Below are positions 1 to 10,880 of a stretch of DNA of 64,000 nucleotides, piece after piece. Location of the stretch: positions 275,501 to 339,500 of the forward strand of contig SNVD02009167.1 in NCBI GenBank assembly GCA_013180625.2. The letters are read 5' to 3'. The notes under the pieces are model-generated. The model worked only from the letters and a program-made list of their open reading frames with translations. It searched no databases and was not told the DNA's origin. The stretch is from Boswellia sacra. Taxonomy: Eukaryota; Streptophyta; Magnoliopsida; Sapindales; Burseraceae. Position numbers and translations under genes: made by a program. Each line of letters begins with the position of its first letter. Within the stretch, counting starts at the first letter, position 1.

Positions 1-732
1 TCTCCTTAGATTAAGATATTGTTTTTTGTATCCTAATTAAAATAGAAGAATATTTATTTGTGTCATAATTTCTTTAGGAGTTTAATTATATCTATTCCTA
101 TTATATTTCTCCTTATCCTAATATGATTTTGATTAGAATTTTTACAGGATTCTAAGGAGATTTTGTCCAGGCATACCACTATATATACTGTTATATTTTC
201 ATAATGAAAAAAAGGGGGTGTATTGTGTGAGTTGAGGTTTTGGCATTCCAAGAATTAAAGATGAGGGCTTCAACGCAAATAGGAATGTCTCTTTGATTTG
301 ATTTTATGAGTGTTTTTATTCATGTATGAGATATTGTAATCGTACATGAATTGTTGATTAAGTCTGTGTGAGTTAGTAGACACTTGGGATAACTTGGGGG
401 TTAAGTGTTTATGTAATTCATCGTCAGACATCGTTGTTATGTATAACTTAACAATGTGTTGTTAAGTTATTTGCGACAGAGAGTGGGCAGTGTTACTAGA
501 GTTTAAGATCTTGGCGGGATTTTATTTTACAAAGATTGGGTCAGTATGTGAGAGTGAGTCAGTACTGTAAAAGATCTTAAAGATTGTACAAACAAGAACT
601 TAGTGAATTGTAACTCCATAGCTGTTCGTGGATGTAGAGTTTATAACCGAACCAAGTAAAAATCCTCCTGTGTGGATTTAGATTATAGTTTACTGTTATA
701 TGTTTTATAACTGCATACTTCCAGAACTTTCA
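1..732 (+). repeat. Sirevirus-type Copia LTR, solo or left-truncated copy
   Basis: This stretch aligns along its length with the 5' LTR of the Copia element at about 24.8-25.65 kb. Shared blocks include the TTTTTTGTATCCTAAT region, the CTAATATGATTTTGATT block and the terminal CCAGAACTTTCA. The window starts about 90 bp into the LTR, so its left end is not visible. At the right end the sequence passes directly into unrelated AT-rich DNA, and the tRNA-Met-type primer site that follows the LTR in the 25.6-kb copy is absent. It is therefore a solo LTR or the 3' LTR of an element lying to the left; the window cannot distinguish these. Confidence 0.85.
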
Positions 733-3065
733 ATACCTATTAAAAATAAAAAATAAAAATAAAATATTAAGTAATAATTAAAGCATAAAAAATGAGTTTA
801 TGAAAAAAAAAATGCTAAAGAAGCAAAGAATTTGAGAATGTTGAGTTGCATTCCATCTTAAAAAATACGTATCAAACAAAAGACAATAATATCAGTCTAA
901 AATTAGAACAAATAAAAATATATTAAACTTTTAAAGAGAATATATTACAACACAGAAGTAAAAGAGAGAGTAAGAGTATTTACCTAGAATAATAATGTTG
1001 GAAAAAGAAAATGAGTAGAGAATTGGAAGTGATTGAAGAAAATGAAACAATCCATAAAATTAACCCATGTATATAATAAAGGTTGAATATTTTGTAACGA
1101 AATTTTAACCTTTAGCGACAAAAATTTTATTGCGAAATAGTTTTTAAAATTATGAAAAAAATCAAAGCAGGGAAAAGTTCGCCAAAATTTTTTTTGTGAT
1201 AAAATTTTGATATTTCACGACAAAATTTTCGTCAAGAAAGAAGTTCAAAATTTTGAAATTTCAAGAGTAGGAAAAAGTCCGCCCAAAATTCATTTTGCAA
1301 TAAAAATTTTTACCTTTAGTGACAAATTTTTCATCGCTAAAGAACTTGAAATTTTCAAAATTCTTAAGCAGGAAAAAGTCTGCCTAAATTTTATTTCTTA
1401 CGACAAATATAAATTTGTATTTCGCCAAAAAAAATCTCGTTTTGTGACAAAATTAAATCATCGCAAGACATCCTATTTTGCGACAAATTATTAATCTTTT
1501 TGCGGCGCAAATTTCCTCACTAAAAATCTTAAAAAATTTAAAATGCTAAAGACTCTCTTATTTGTCATAAAAAGTATACAAATATGAAAATTATAATAAA
1601 AAACTAAGAACATTTTGAAATTAACCACACTTGGACTTTGATAATTATAAATTTATTTAGTAATTAAATAAATTTATCCAACATAGTTAAATTTATTTAA
1701 TATTGGGTTGATATAAATAATTTAATGTCAATTAATTAATCATATAATAACCACATACATTAGATATATAAAATTATTACATGGTATTTAGTTAATTTTA
1801 ATTAAATATTAAAGTGTTAACAAAATACATACATGTCAACTATCATTAACAAATGAAAAATGGTTATACATCCATATATACGACATAGTTTTCATGGGCA
1901 AGTTATTGAAAATAAATTTTTTATCCTTATATGAATAAATGATCAAATATTCGTATTATAATTATTATGTAAGAAGTGCTTTACTTGTAGTGAATATTTT
2001 TTATTATTTATTCCTTTAACAAATACTACCAATTAATATTTAAAATATCTTTAACAAATATAAATAATAAGTTTGTAATAGTTATAATTTAATAATTAGA
2101 CATCTATATATGTCATAATTATTATTATGAGAAACTGAAAATAAACTTTTCTAATTTAATCAGTAAAAGATTAATTATTCATATTATAATCATATAAAAA
2201 TGTAACAAAATTGCATTTATTTTCGGGTATAGAATGTATTTAAATTAATTATCCATTTCTTTAATAAAAATAACAATTATTAAAATATCTTTTACAATTA
2301 TAAAAAAACAATTTTGTCATAGAAGTAATTTAATTATTAGACATATATTATATGTTACAAGTATCATATGTATTAGGAATTGAAAATTAGTTTTTCCAAG
2401 TTATCAATAAATTATTTATTATTCATATAATAATCAATATGTAACAAATATATTTTTTTTTGTTATAGAGTTCATTTTAATTATTTATCTCCCTTAACAT
2501 AAACTCTAACAATTTTTTAAAATATCTCAATAATTTACTCAAAGCTACAAGACAAATATTAAAAGTCTAAGAAAAATATAATGTCTAAATTCATATACTC
2601 TATAACAAAAAAATAAAAAATAAAAAACATAATTATATACAACATTACATGATTATTAATTAATTTATTATTTATGTTTATTTGACATATAATTAAACAT
2701 TAAAAAATAAATTAGATTTTACAAGTTGGGTCTTTTTTCAATCTCATTTTCATCAATTAAAAAGTAGTCATAGTAATAAGTTTATCATAATTGTAATTTA
2801 GTAGTTGGACATATATAAATCACACATAAATTAGATTATATATAAAGAATTAGCAATAAATTTTATGTTTTGATTATTAAATTATTAATGAATTATGTTT
2901 TATACATATATATAGAGAAAAAGTATATTTTAATTATTTATCTCTTTTACAAACACGAAATTTAGTATATATCAATAATTTTTCACATTTAAGAGCATGG
3001 ATGGAACCACAAGGAGTTATTTTTTTAAATAAAACTTTATATGTATATCCAAATGACCCTGCTAT
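733..3065. other. AT-rich intergenic DNA without recognisable genes
   Basis: Strongly AT-rich. Around 1085-1560 there is a cluster of short motifs of the form TTTGCGACAAAATTT and relatives, similar in style to the tandem repeats at 9.33-10.87 kb. The one ORF of 95 codons there (1207-1494) runs through these motifs and has no protein-like composition. From 1600 to 3000 I see only A/T runs and no conserved protein segment. Confidence 0.6.
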
Positions 3066-4343
3066 ATTTAAAAATGGGTTATTGTCACAGACCTCCCCTA
3101 TCTTTTGGGTTTATTTTATCAATATAAGTCGTTTACATTTTTTTATAAATTTAGTCCCAACATTTTTTGAAATTGGGTTACATTTTTGAAATTGGGTTAC
3201 ATTTTTGAAATTGGGTTATATTGTCACAAACCTCAAAGGGTAAGATCGTCATTTGAATATTTAAAATTGGGTTATTGTCATGGACCTCTCCTACCTTTTG
3301 GCTGTATTTCATCAATATGGATCGTTTTATATTTTTTCATAAATTTGGTCCCTATATTTTATAAAAGTCATCACAGACATTCCTTCTGTTAACTTAACCG
3401 TTAAATAGTCATTTCAACCTTTAAGGTTTTTAAAATTATAGTAGTATGAAGCTGGTGACATAAAGAATCGAACCCAAGACTTCTTATACTCCAACCTGCC
3501 CTCAACCATCTGGCCAAGCTAACTTTTGGACATTAAACTAACAACATAATGATATTACATCTCTTATTCTTCTGCTAAATACATAAAATAAACTCGAAAA
3601 CTGGCACTACAAGAATTTTTTGCATATTTGTCACTTCACAATTTGTTTATTTGACAGTTTTTAAAAAAAGTGAGAAATTTAACCATGTCTTAAAAGTCAA
3701 ACTTATTAATTCATCTTATTTGTCACTTTTTGTCTTTATTCAATCACATATATATCACATTTGTATAAAAGTTTGACAAGTATATGAAAATGTAATTTTT
3801 TTCTTTTCCTTCTCAAATTTTCCTCTTTCTTTTCATTTTTTCTTTCAAATATGTGAATATAATATTTAAAATTTCAATAAATTTATTTAAATATAATTAA
3901 ACAATATAATTTTATTTTAATCTAAAATTAAAAATAATTTTTAAAAATCTTTAAATTAAAGATACCATTATTATATGTATGAAAAGAATAAATTTTTAAA
4001 TATTAAATTTTATAAAAATGAATTTATAAATGTAGGAATTTTATGAAATAAATAAAATTATTTTTTAATTTTAAAGTGATGAAAATCACATTATTTAATT
4101 GCTTTGATGAAAATTAAGCAATTAACAATATCAAAAAAATTGTTTCGTAATAATATAACATTTTAAATATGCAAAAAATTATTATAATTTATTTTGAAAA
4201 TTAAATTAAAACATTTAGTGCTCTAAGAATTATAAAAAATTAGTCTAATGGTGTAAATGAAAAATTTTGAAATATAGGGACTGAACATGAGTACTATTTT
4301 GATAAATTTTAATAGAGATGGATTTCCATGAAATTCACAATCC

Positions 4344-4351
4344 TATATAAA
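4344..4351 (+). promoter_or_regulatory. TATA box of captured promoter
   Basis: TATATAAA lies about 115 bp upstream of the second in-frame ATG (4466) of the captured first exon. This suggests the transposon picked up a promoter together with the 5' end of a gene. Confidence 0.45.
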
Positions 4352-4465
4352 GAAAATGAAAACCCTAGCCGTCCTAACTACTTCTCATTTTTCTCTCCGC
4401 CAAACAACTTTATCCTCTCAACAGCTTAACATTTCCTTCTCCACTCCAAAATCTTCGAAGAAGCC

Positions 4466-4782
4466 ATGGAAAGGCTTCTCTACTCATCCTCTCCAACCCA
4501 TCTCAACAATACCCATTTCAGGTTTTCTCCTCTCCTCTCTCGCCTCCCCCGTTTTGACTCACCAAAAGTCGGTTTTTTCGCTCCATCACGACCCGATTCC
4601 AGGCGACTCGGCTCCGTCTCCTGTAAAAACCAGAAGTCGTCTCGGCTGTCTTGTTATTCCTCATCGAAATTGAACAATTCCCATTTCTCCTCTTCCTTTG
4701 GAGATGACGCGCCGAATGAGTCAATACCCAGTTCTCCTTCTCTCGAGCAGATTGGCGCAGAAGCTGTTCAATAGAAAAAGGT
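4466..4782 (+). pseudogene. Captured first exon of an unrecognised, probably plastid-targeted protein
   Basis: The frame from 4466 starts MERLLYSSS and continues for about 100 residues rich in Ser, Arg and Pro with few acidic residues until its last 20, the composition of a chloroplast transit peptide. It ends in a TAG at 4772 just before an AAAAAG/GTAACG splice-donor-like site, so the stop may be a mutated sense codon in the last codons of the exon. A competing ORF from 4356 overlaps in another frame, but its ATG is only a few bases from the TATA box, so 4466 is preferred. Part of this exon (about 4580-4655) is repeated imperfectly at 4918-4992. I do not recognise the parent gene. Plastid targeting is inferred from composition only. 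Confidence 0.5.
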
Positions 4783-4917
4783 AACGTTTTTCATTCAGAT
4801 TAATGGAGAATTTTTGTCTTTTATTTTATTTTTGGGTTGCTTTGATTTGGGGTTTACTGAATTGTGTGGATATATGGTGAATCAGGAGTTATAGACAAGT
4901 AGGTTCTGAGAAATGGG

Positions 4918-4992
4918 CTCCATCATGACCCGATTCCAGGCGACTTGGCTCTGTCTCCTGCAAAAACCAGAACTCATCTCGGCTGTCTTGTT
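4918..4992 (+). repeat. Duplicated segment of captured exon
   Basis: An imperfect direct repeat of about 4580-4655 (GACCCGATTCCAGGCGACT and following), separated by an intron-like stretch. It indicates local duplication inside the transposon after or during capture. Confidence 0.7.
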
Positions 4993-5162
4993 ATATCTAT
5001 ACCTGAAGTTATTATTTGTAAATTATTTAAATTATGAATGCATGTATGTTTCACTTCATCTGAAGCTGTCTGGTGTTGGAAATAATTACTGGTAATGAAC
5101 ATGTGAATTTCAGAAAAAAAAATGTGAAAAAAATTATCAGGATACATTCAAGTTTTGTGAAT

Positions 5163-6528
5163 CTAAGTGTGTTTTATCATTTTGTGAAAATCAGTCCTAT
5201 ATTTGAGCTGGATTTAAAGAATAAAATCAAGGGAGGCTGTAAGCTCTCCAGTTGAGCATTTAATGTATATATGTGTATATATTTAATGTATATACGTGTA
5301 TATATTTTTGTTTTGCGAAATTTTAAGGTTGTTAGACTATGTGCAAAATCAGTCCCATATTTAATGTATTTATGTGTATATATTTTTGTTTTGCGGAATT
5401 TTAAGGTTGTTAGACTATGTGCAAAATCAAGGGAGGCTGTAAGCTCTCCAGTTGAGCATTTAACCCTTCACTGTCAGGTTCGTTAACTTATTGGTCTCGT
5501 TATAAATTAATGTCTTCTGGTGATTATTTATGTTAACTTTCCTAGCATGAGTCATACTAATGGCTTCTTATTCTAAGTTTGACATCTTGACACATCTGAG
5601 AAGAGTAAACTTCACAAGTTACAGCAGTTGAAAGATGAACAAGGTCAGCTTTGTTACTTTATGTGCTTTTCTTCCAAAGATTTAGCGATGAATACTTGTT
5701 GGGGCATTTGTCTGGAGTTTAAAAGTACTTCTTGGCCCTTAATAACCACTTAAAGTAGCTGATTCAAGGTTATAGTTATTTGGGTTTGTATTAATTTATA
5801 TTAATTGGTTTATCTCTGTATAGAAAGTCTTTTGGCTCACATATCATTGTAGTATCTCTTCTGCAATGTGATTGTATCTCTTCTGTAATGTGAGTTGTGT
5901 TGTTGGGACTTTGATATTTTGGTGACACACTTTCATAATTTGGTTTTATTTTAATGATATTACTTCTTCTTCTTTGCTTATTTTTTTATTTTTTTCCCTC
6001 CTTATATTTTTTTTGTTCAAACAAATTACAGGAGAGTTGTCCAACAGTGATGAGAAAAAATACAAAGCACTTAAGCAGGCAACAGAAAGGGAGATTTCAC
6101 AGAGTGCTGATGTCATATGTTGCACATGTGTTGGTGCTGGAGATCCTTGATTGGCAAATTTTAGGTTCCGCCAGGTTGAGGAATATCTTTTGTTAGCATC
6201 TGATCATTATTAAATTCTTGTAGACTTACTTGCTTTTCTGTCTTCTAGGTACTTATTGACGAATCTACACAGGCAACAGAACCTGAGTGTCTTATCCCTT
6301 TGGTTCTTGGGGCAAAACAGGTACTTAGCATTAAATTTAAGATTCTATTCATGGCATTATTTTGTGCTTAGTGTCTAACTATAACTTTTTATACCAGGTT
6401 GTTCTTGTCGGTGATCATTACCAGCTTGGTCCAGTCATTATGTGCAAGAAAGCAGCACGTGCTGGGCTTGCCCAATCTCTCTTTTCGAACGCCTTGTTTT
6501 ACTTGGTTTGAAACCAATTAGATTGCAG
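5163..6528 (+). pseudogene. UPF1: UPF1 RNA helicase fragment, captured with introns
   Basis: Five exon pieces read as plant UPF1, the superfamily 1 RNA helicase of nonsense-mediated mRNA decay. About 5401-5477 encodes LCAKSREAVSSPVEHLTLH. Then 5583-5643 gives SEKSKLHKLQQLKDEQ, 6032-6174 gives GELS...[17 protein letters not shown] to the FRFRQ region, 6249-6320 gives the [18 protein letters not shown] motif-II block, and 6398-6528 gives [14 protein letters not shown] to KPIRLQ. Introns with GT/AG ends separate them, so capture was from genomic DNA, not cDNA. Damage: an in-frame TGA in the third piece (GDP-stop-LANFRF) and a 2-base insertion near 6486 that breaks SLFERL. The first exon is partly duplicated upstream (5222-5263). 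Motif I and the C-terminal motifs are missing, so it cannot act as a helicase. Confidence 0.93.
5265..5460 (+). repeat. Tandem duplication within captured UPF1 intron/exon
   Basis: The block TTTTGTTTTGCG-AATTTTAAGGTTGTTAGACTATGTGCAAAATCA is present twice (about 5307-5350 and 5387-5430). The following exon text (REAVSSPVEHL) is also present at 5222-5263. Slippage or gap-repair duplication is the likely cause. Confidence 0.75.
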
Positions 6529-6923
6529 GTAAATATTCTACTTAGTATTTTTACTTGGGTAGGGATGCCAGGCATCGTGAAACCTCATTTGCTTGCGATT
6601 ATATTTTGCTCCTTCCTACACATTGTTTTTTTATTTCTATATTAAAGTTGCAGCAATCACAAGGCTTATGTATGGAAATGTTTAATTTTGTATTAGTATA
6701 TGTTTATACAGCATCCGTAAGACTGATGCTTATGCTTACCAGTTTGCTGGTATTTGTTTTTCACATGTGTAGGTCTTCCTGATTCTATGTACCCTTGTGA
6801 CTCTACATTTTGCTTATGCTTACCAGTTTGCTGGTATTTATAGATGAAAGATATCCTAATTTTCAACTGAGTGCTTAGTTTGTTTGTACTTGTTCTAAAT
6901 ATGTTGATTCTTCTAAATGCCAG

Positions 6924-7817
6924 AGAGGAGGCAGGTAGAGGTTGCCCGGATCAGGGAGAAGTATCCTGATAGAATACCAGTATGAATTGCAACTCATTCT
7001 TGTGAATATTGAACTCTGTTTTTCTTGTAATTGTAATGCTTGTGTTTAGTATCATCTTTTGTGATTATTTTTATTTTTTGGCCACATAGGTAATTGTGGA
7101 GAAGGTTGAAAGAAGTGACATTCCTGACATTGACAAGAAAAAGTTAGTCACATATCTTTTGTTTTGCTTTTCAAGATAACAATAAATCTCTGGTAGAGTG
7201 TGTGTTAAAATTAGAAACATTACTAGTTTAGATATCCAGTGTTAAACATTTCAAGCCAGGTGTACTTTTGTGTGTGGCCGTTGTGCATTTGTTCTCAAGA
7301 GTTGGGGGATGTTTCTGTCAGTCACAATTAAATCTTTGTGGGAGTGGTTAAACTGCTACACATCTACAACACCAGCCAAATTTTGATATTTTGAACAATT
7401 TCTCACGATAATGAAAAGTTGTTCAAGTGGATGCCATTTTGAAAGGTAGTGTTTCTGCTTATAGGCATTGACCTAGTGTTCAATAGACATAATGGTGATG
7501 GGCTATCTGATCCAATGTCACCATTTCACTGCAAAAAAAAAAAAAAAAAAAAAGCTCAAAAGTTAGATTTGAAATGATAGTTTCTGCAGTTTAGATTCTA
7601 TTTGAAATGATAGTTTCTACAGTTTAGATTCTAGTGACTATTAGATGAATGTTGGTTTTCTACAGATTAACTATGATAATATTATTCTGTGTTCTCATGC
7701 AATGATGGATGCAGATATCTGGTTCCAGCTGATCTGACTGTTGGGCAATTTGTTTATGTGGTCCAAAAGAGGATAAATGCAATTGAGGCTCTATTTCAAG
7801 TTTTTGATATCGATTAA
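6924..7817 (+). pseudogene. ATG8: ATG8 autophagy protein fragment, captured with introns
   Basis: Three exon pieces match plant ATG8, the ubiquitin-like protein conjugated to phosphatidylethanolamine on autophagosomes. Positions 6924-6979 encode ERRQVEVARIREKYPDRIP, 7090 to about 7143 encode VIVEKVERSDIPDIDKKK, and 7715-7817 encode [20 protein letters not shown] before degenerating to a stop. Both introns keep recognisable GT/AG ends. The N-terminal residues and the C-terminal third, including the glycine needed for lipid conjugation, are absent, so it is not functional as ATG8. It lies about 400 bp downstream of the UPF1 piece in the same orientation, so one read-through transcript could join the two. 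Confidence 0.93.
7528..7553 (+). repeat. Poly(A) tract
   Basis: An uninterrupted run of more than 20 A residues lies within the second intron of the captured ATG8 fragment, followed by a short duplicated ATTTGAAATGATAGTTTCT block (about 7568-7620). It may be simple slippage or a retroposed tail; no element body is recognisable upstream. Confidence 0.6.
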
Positions 7818-7994
7818 GATATCCTGAAATATTAAGAGAAGCCCTGTTGTACTTGTGCTGAGTGTTGTTGCAAGTAATCAGCTGTAAATGCTCAAGTTTT
7901 CAGATTGCTCAGCATAGTTGATGCTTTTATATAATTTTTCTATATAATATTTCGGTGTATAATAGTTTATTGCATCACTAGCTTTGGATTATAT

Positions 7995-8271
7995 ATATAT
8001 ATATGAATTTTTTTAAATACTTGGCGGTTAAAAACTGCCAAGTATATTTTTTTAAATTTTTGAAACTATTATACTAGGCGGTCAAAAACCGCCAAGTATA
8101 TTTTTTTTAATTTTTAAGCCTATTATACTAGGCGGTCAAAAACCGCCAAGTATAGTCAAATGTATATATGACACTTTGACTGACCGCCAAATATAATCAA
8201 TTTGACTATATTTGGTGGTGCCATTGGTGGTGCTTTTAAGACCGCCAAATATGGTCATTTTTCTTGTAGTG
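7995..8271. repeat. CACTA right subterminal repeats
   Basis: At least three short palindromes of the type GGCGGTCAAAAACCGCC, plus related TTTGGCGGTC half-sites, run up to the terminal TTCTTGTAGTG. Such arrays are transposase-binding regions in CACTA elements (family knowledge). They can also fold as small hairpins. Confidence 0.7.
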
Positions 8272-9065
8272 TGGTAGCATGGCGATTCAAACCAAAAATC
8301 AATTTCTTCATCCTCCTCCTCTACCTTTCTCTCTCTAACCCAACAATCACACCACCTTTCTCTCTCTAATTTAAAAATTATTTTTTATTAAATTGGTTTT
8401 AATTTCTTTATGATTTTATTTATTTTAATTAATAGGTTGTTTTTGTTCTCCCGTTGTTGGTGGTGGTGACTAAGTTCTTGAGGTGGTGGTGTTCGTTTCT
8501 GGGTTGCTAGCTTGTTGGCTTGTGGGATGTTGAAATTGGGGTATGAGCTGGATTTTAGGTTTGCGGTGGTAGTGATTGGATTTTTTTCAGGGGTGGTCTT
8601 GACAGTTTCATTCGTTTTATTTACTACCAATTTAATTTAAGAATAATGACGATAACATGAATATGAACAGTTTCATTTGTTCATGTTATGTTTCATGTTA
8701 TCATCACACATAATGACGTTTCTGGGTTGCTGGCTTATTGGCTTACTTTTGAAATTTTTTATTTAATTTTTAATTGAAATTATTTAATATAAGAATTTTT
8801 TAAGGGTATTTAAGTATTTATATGATATTTGGACGGAAAGATGACGTCATCTAATAATTAAATTAACAGAAGGGATGTCTATGATGATTTTTGTAAAATA
8901 TAGGGACTAAATTTATGAAAAAATACAAACGGTCCATATTGATGAAATAAAGCCAAAAGGTAGGGGTGGTCCATGACAATAACCCATTTAATTTAAAAAT
9001 TTTTTAAGGGCATTTAAGTAATTGCATGGTATTTGGACGGAAAGATGACGTCATCTAATGGTTAA
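8272..9065. other. Interior of the TIR element right of the CACTA insertion
   Basis: Pyrimidine-rich DNA with TCTCTCTCTAA blocks (8325-8370), then a G/T-rich stretch repeating GGTGGTGGT and TTTCTGGGTTGC (about 8458-8520 and 8718-8745). No credible protein. From about 8805 the sequence is the inner copy of the inverted end. Confidence 0.5.
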
Positions 9066-9329
9066 GTTAACAGAAGGGATGTCTGTGATGACTTTTGTAA
9101 AACATAGGGACTAAATTTATGAAAAAATGCAAACGATCCATATTGATGAAATAAAGCCAAAAGGTACGGGAGGTCCATGACAATAACCCATTTAAAAATT
9201 CTCAAATTTACCCAAAATAAAATTAAATTTTTAATACTTTCTTTATTCTTTTTTTTATCATTCTTCAAACAAAGAATCATATATTAGATGGACTATAAAC
9301 AAAGAGAGGAAAAGCAAAGAGAAAAGTTA

Positions 9330-10880
9330 TTAAGTTTTCATTTTAAAAAAAGACTTTTTGCAACAAAATTTTTCTCGTGAAAGATAACTTTTTATATAGG
9401 ACTTTTGTGACAAAATCTTCTCGAGGAATGTAATTTTGTCGCGAAAAAGGGTAACATCTGCAAAGCTAACATCTACATAGGACTTTTTGCGACAAATTTG
9501 TTTTAGCAAAATCCAAATTTTATCGTAAAATGTCAAGTATTGTCACATGTGTGTAATAAGTTAGAACGACTTTTTGCGACAATTTTTTCCCTGCAAAATG
9601 TCACTTTTTTGTGAGAAATTTTTCTCTCAATAGGTCACATTTTGTGAAGAGCACAAATTTCGTCGCAAAATGTCAAGTTTTGCCACGTGTGTGTAATAAG
9701 TTAGAAGGGCTTTTCATGACAATTTTTTTCTCACAAAAGATCACTTTTTTTGCGATAATTTTTTTCTCGCAAAAGGTCACATTTTGCGAGTAATACAAAT
9801 TTCATCGCAAAATGTCAAGTATTATCATGTGTGTGTAATAAGTTAGAAAGCTTTTCGCTACAATTTTTTCCCCGCAAAAGGTCACTTTTTTAACATTTTG
9901 TCAGCAATACAAATTGCATCACAAAATTGTCAAGTATTGCCACGTGTGTGTAATAAGTTAGAAGGACCTTTCGCGATAATTTTTTCCTCGTAAAAGGTCG
10001 CTTGGTGCGAGAAAATTTTTCTCGCAAAAGGATGCATATTACGAGGAATCCTAATTTTGTCGCAAAATGTCAAGTATTGCCACATGTGTGTAATAAGTTA
10101 GAAGGATTTTTCACGATAATTTTTTCCTTGTAAAAGATCATTTTTTTGCAAAAGGTTACATTTTGCGAGGAATACAAATTTCATCGCAAAATATCAAATA
10201 TTGCCACATGTGTGTAATAGTTTAGAAGGGCTTTTCGCAACAATTTTTTTCTCGCAAAATGTCACTTTTTGCGAGAAACTGTTTATCGTAAAATGTCATA
10301 TTTTGTGAGGAATACAAATTTCATCGTAAAATGTCAAGTATTTTCACGTGTGTATAATAAGTTAGAAGGGCTTCTCGCGACAATTTTTTCCTCGCAAAAT
10401 GTCACTTTTTTGCAAGAAATTTTTTCTTGCAACAGGTCACATTTTATGAGGAATCCTAGTTTTATCGCAAAATATCAAGTATTGCCACGTGTTGAAGGGC
10501 TTTTTAATAAAAAAGATTTCTTGCAAAAGAGCTTTTTCCACGAGAAATGTAATTTTGTTGCAAAAAAATTTCATATTGCTATAAAATTTTTGTCACAAAA
10601 TCCCATCTTTATGCAATACTTTTTGCAAAGAAAATTTCGTCGCAATAGATTTTATCTCGTCGTGAAAAATTCTTCCCTAATTAGTCACTTGAGTTCTTAG
10701 CGAGGAAATAAGTATTCATCGCTAAAGGTTTTATTTTACGACAAAATTTTTCTCGCGAAATATCATTTTTTCATATGCTAGCTTTTGCGACGAAATAAAA
10801 ATTTTGTTGCAGAAGATTGCTTTTTGGGACGTATTTGATTTCATTGCAAAAAACTGTCACAAAAAACATATTTTCTTGTA
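9330..10880. repeat. Array of about 140-bp tandem repeats with TTTTGCGAC-type motifs
   Basis: GTGTGTAATAAGTTAGAA recurs near 9549, 9690, 9831, 9947, 10087, 10210 and 10350, a spacing of 116-141 bp. Between these lie variants of TTTTTGCGACAATTTTTTC, CTCGCAAAAGGTCAC and AATTTCATCGCAAAATGTCAAGTATTGCCAC. The flanks (9330-9540 and 10500-10880) hold the same short motifs without the full unit. The 143-codon ORF at 10269-10700 is simply the repeat read through. The motif style resembles subterminal repeats of DNA transposons, and the block ends TTTTCTTGTA, like a CACTA end lacking the last bases. Confidence 0.75.

Larger units (their letters stand above)
3605..8271. mobile_element. CACTA transposon carrying captured host gene fragments
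   Basis: The left end begins CACTACAAGAA (3605) and the right end finishes TTCTTGTAGTG (8271), giving an 11-bp perfect inverted terminus. A further shared CATATTTG block lies about 20 bp in. The 3-bp TSD is TGG on both sides (3602-3604 and 8272-8274), the length expected of CACTA elements. The right subterminal zone (7995-8245) holds several inverted copies of a GGCGGTCAAAAACCGCC-type motif, as is common in this superfamily. No transposase is visible. The 4.67-kb interior is host-derived coding DNA with introns retained, so this is a non-autonomous Pack-CACTA-type element, nested inside the 10-bp-TSD element. Confidence 0.8.
3066..9199. mobile_element. Terminal-inverted-repeat DNA element with 10-bp TSD (MULE-like by TSD size)
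   Basis: The ends are inverted: 3076 reads GGGTTATTGTCA and 9189 backwards reads the same, with similarity continuing for about 105 bp (blocks ATCAATAT, ATAAATTTAGTCCC). ATTTAAAAAT occurs at 3066-3075 and again at 9190-9199, an exact 10-bp TSD. A second copy of the end sequence lies just inside each terminus (starting about 3269 on the left, ending about 8985 on the right), so the ends are tandemly duplicated. A 9-11-bp TSD is typical of Mutator-like elements, but no transposase is visible, so the superfamily is inferred. The interior is almost entirely occupied by the CACTA element. Confidence 0.7.

Noticed and set aside
4356..4673. 105-codon ORF starting MKTLAVLTTSHF as the captured reading frame
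   Set aside because: Its ATG is only a few bases after the TATA box; the overlapping frame from 4466 has a better position and transit-peptide composition.
7995..8160. microRNA precursor hairpins (GGCGGTC...GACCGCC)
   Set aside because: Several tandem short palindromes at a CACTA end are better explained as subterminal transposase-binding repeats.
10269..10700. 143-codon ORF as a protein gene
   Set aside because: It spans about three units of the 140-bp tandem repeat, and its protein merely repeats the DNA unit.
10860..10880. Right end of another CACTA element (TTTTCTTGTA)
   Set aside because: The last bases (GTG) are missing and no left partner with matching TSD was found, so it is not called as a terminus.
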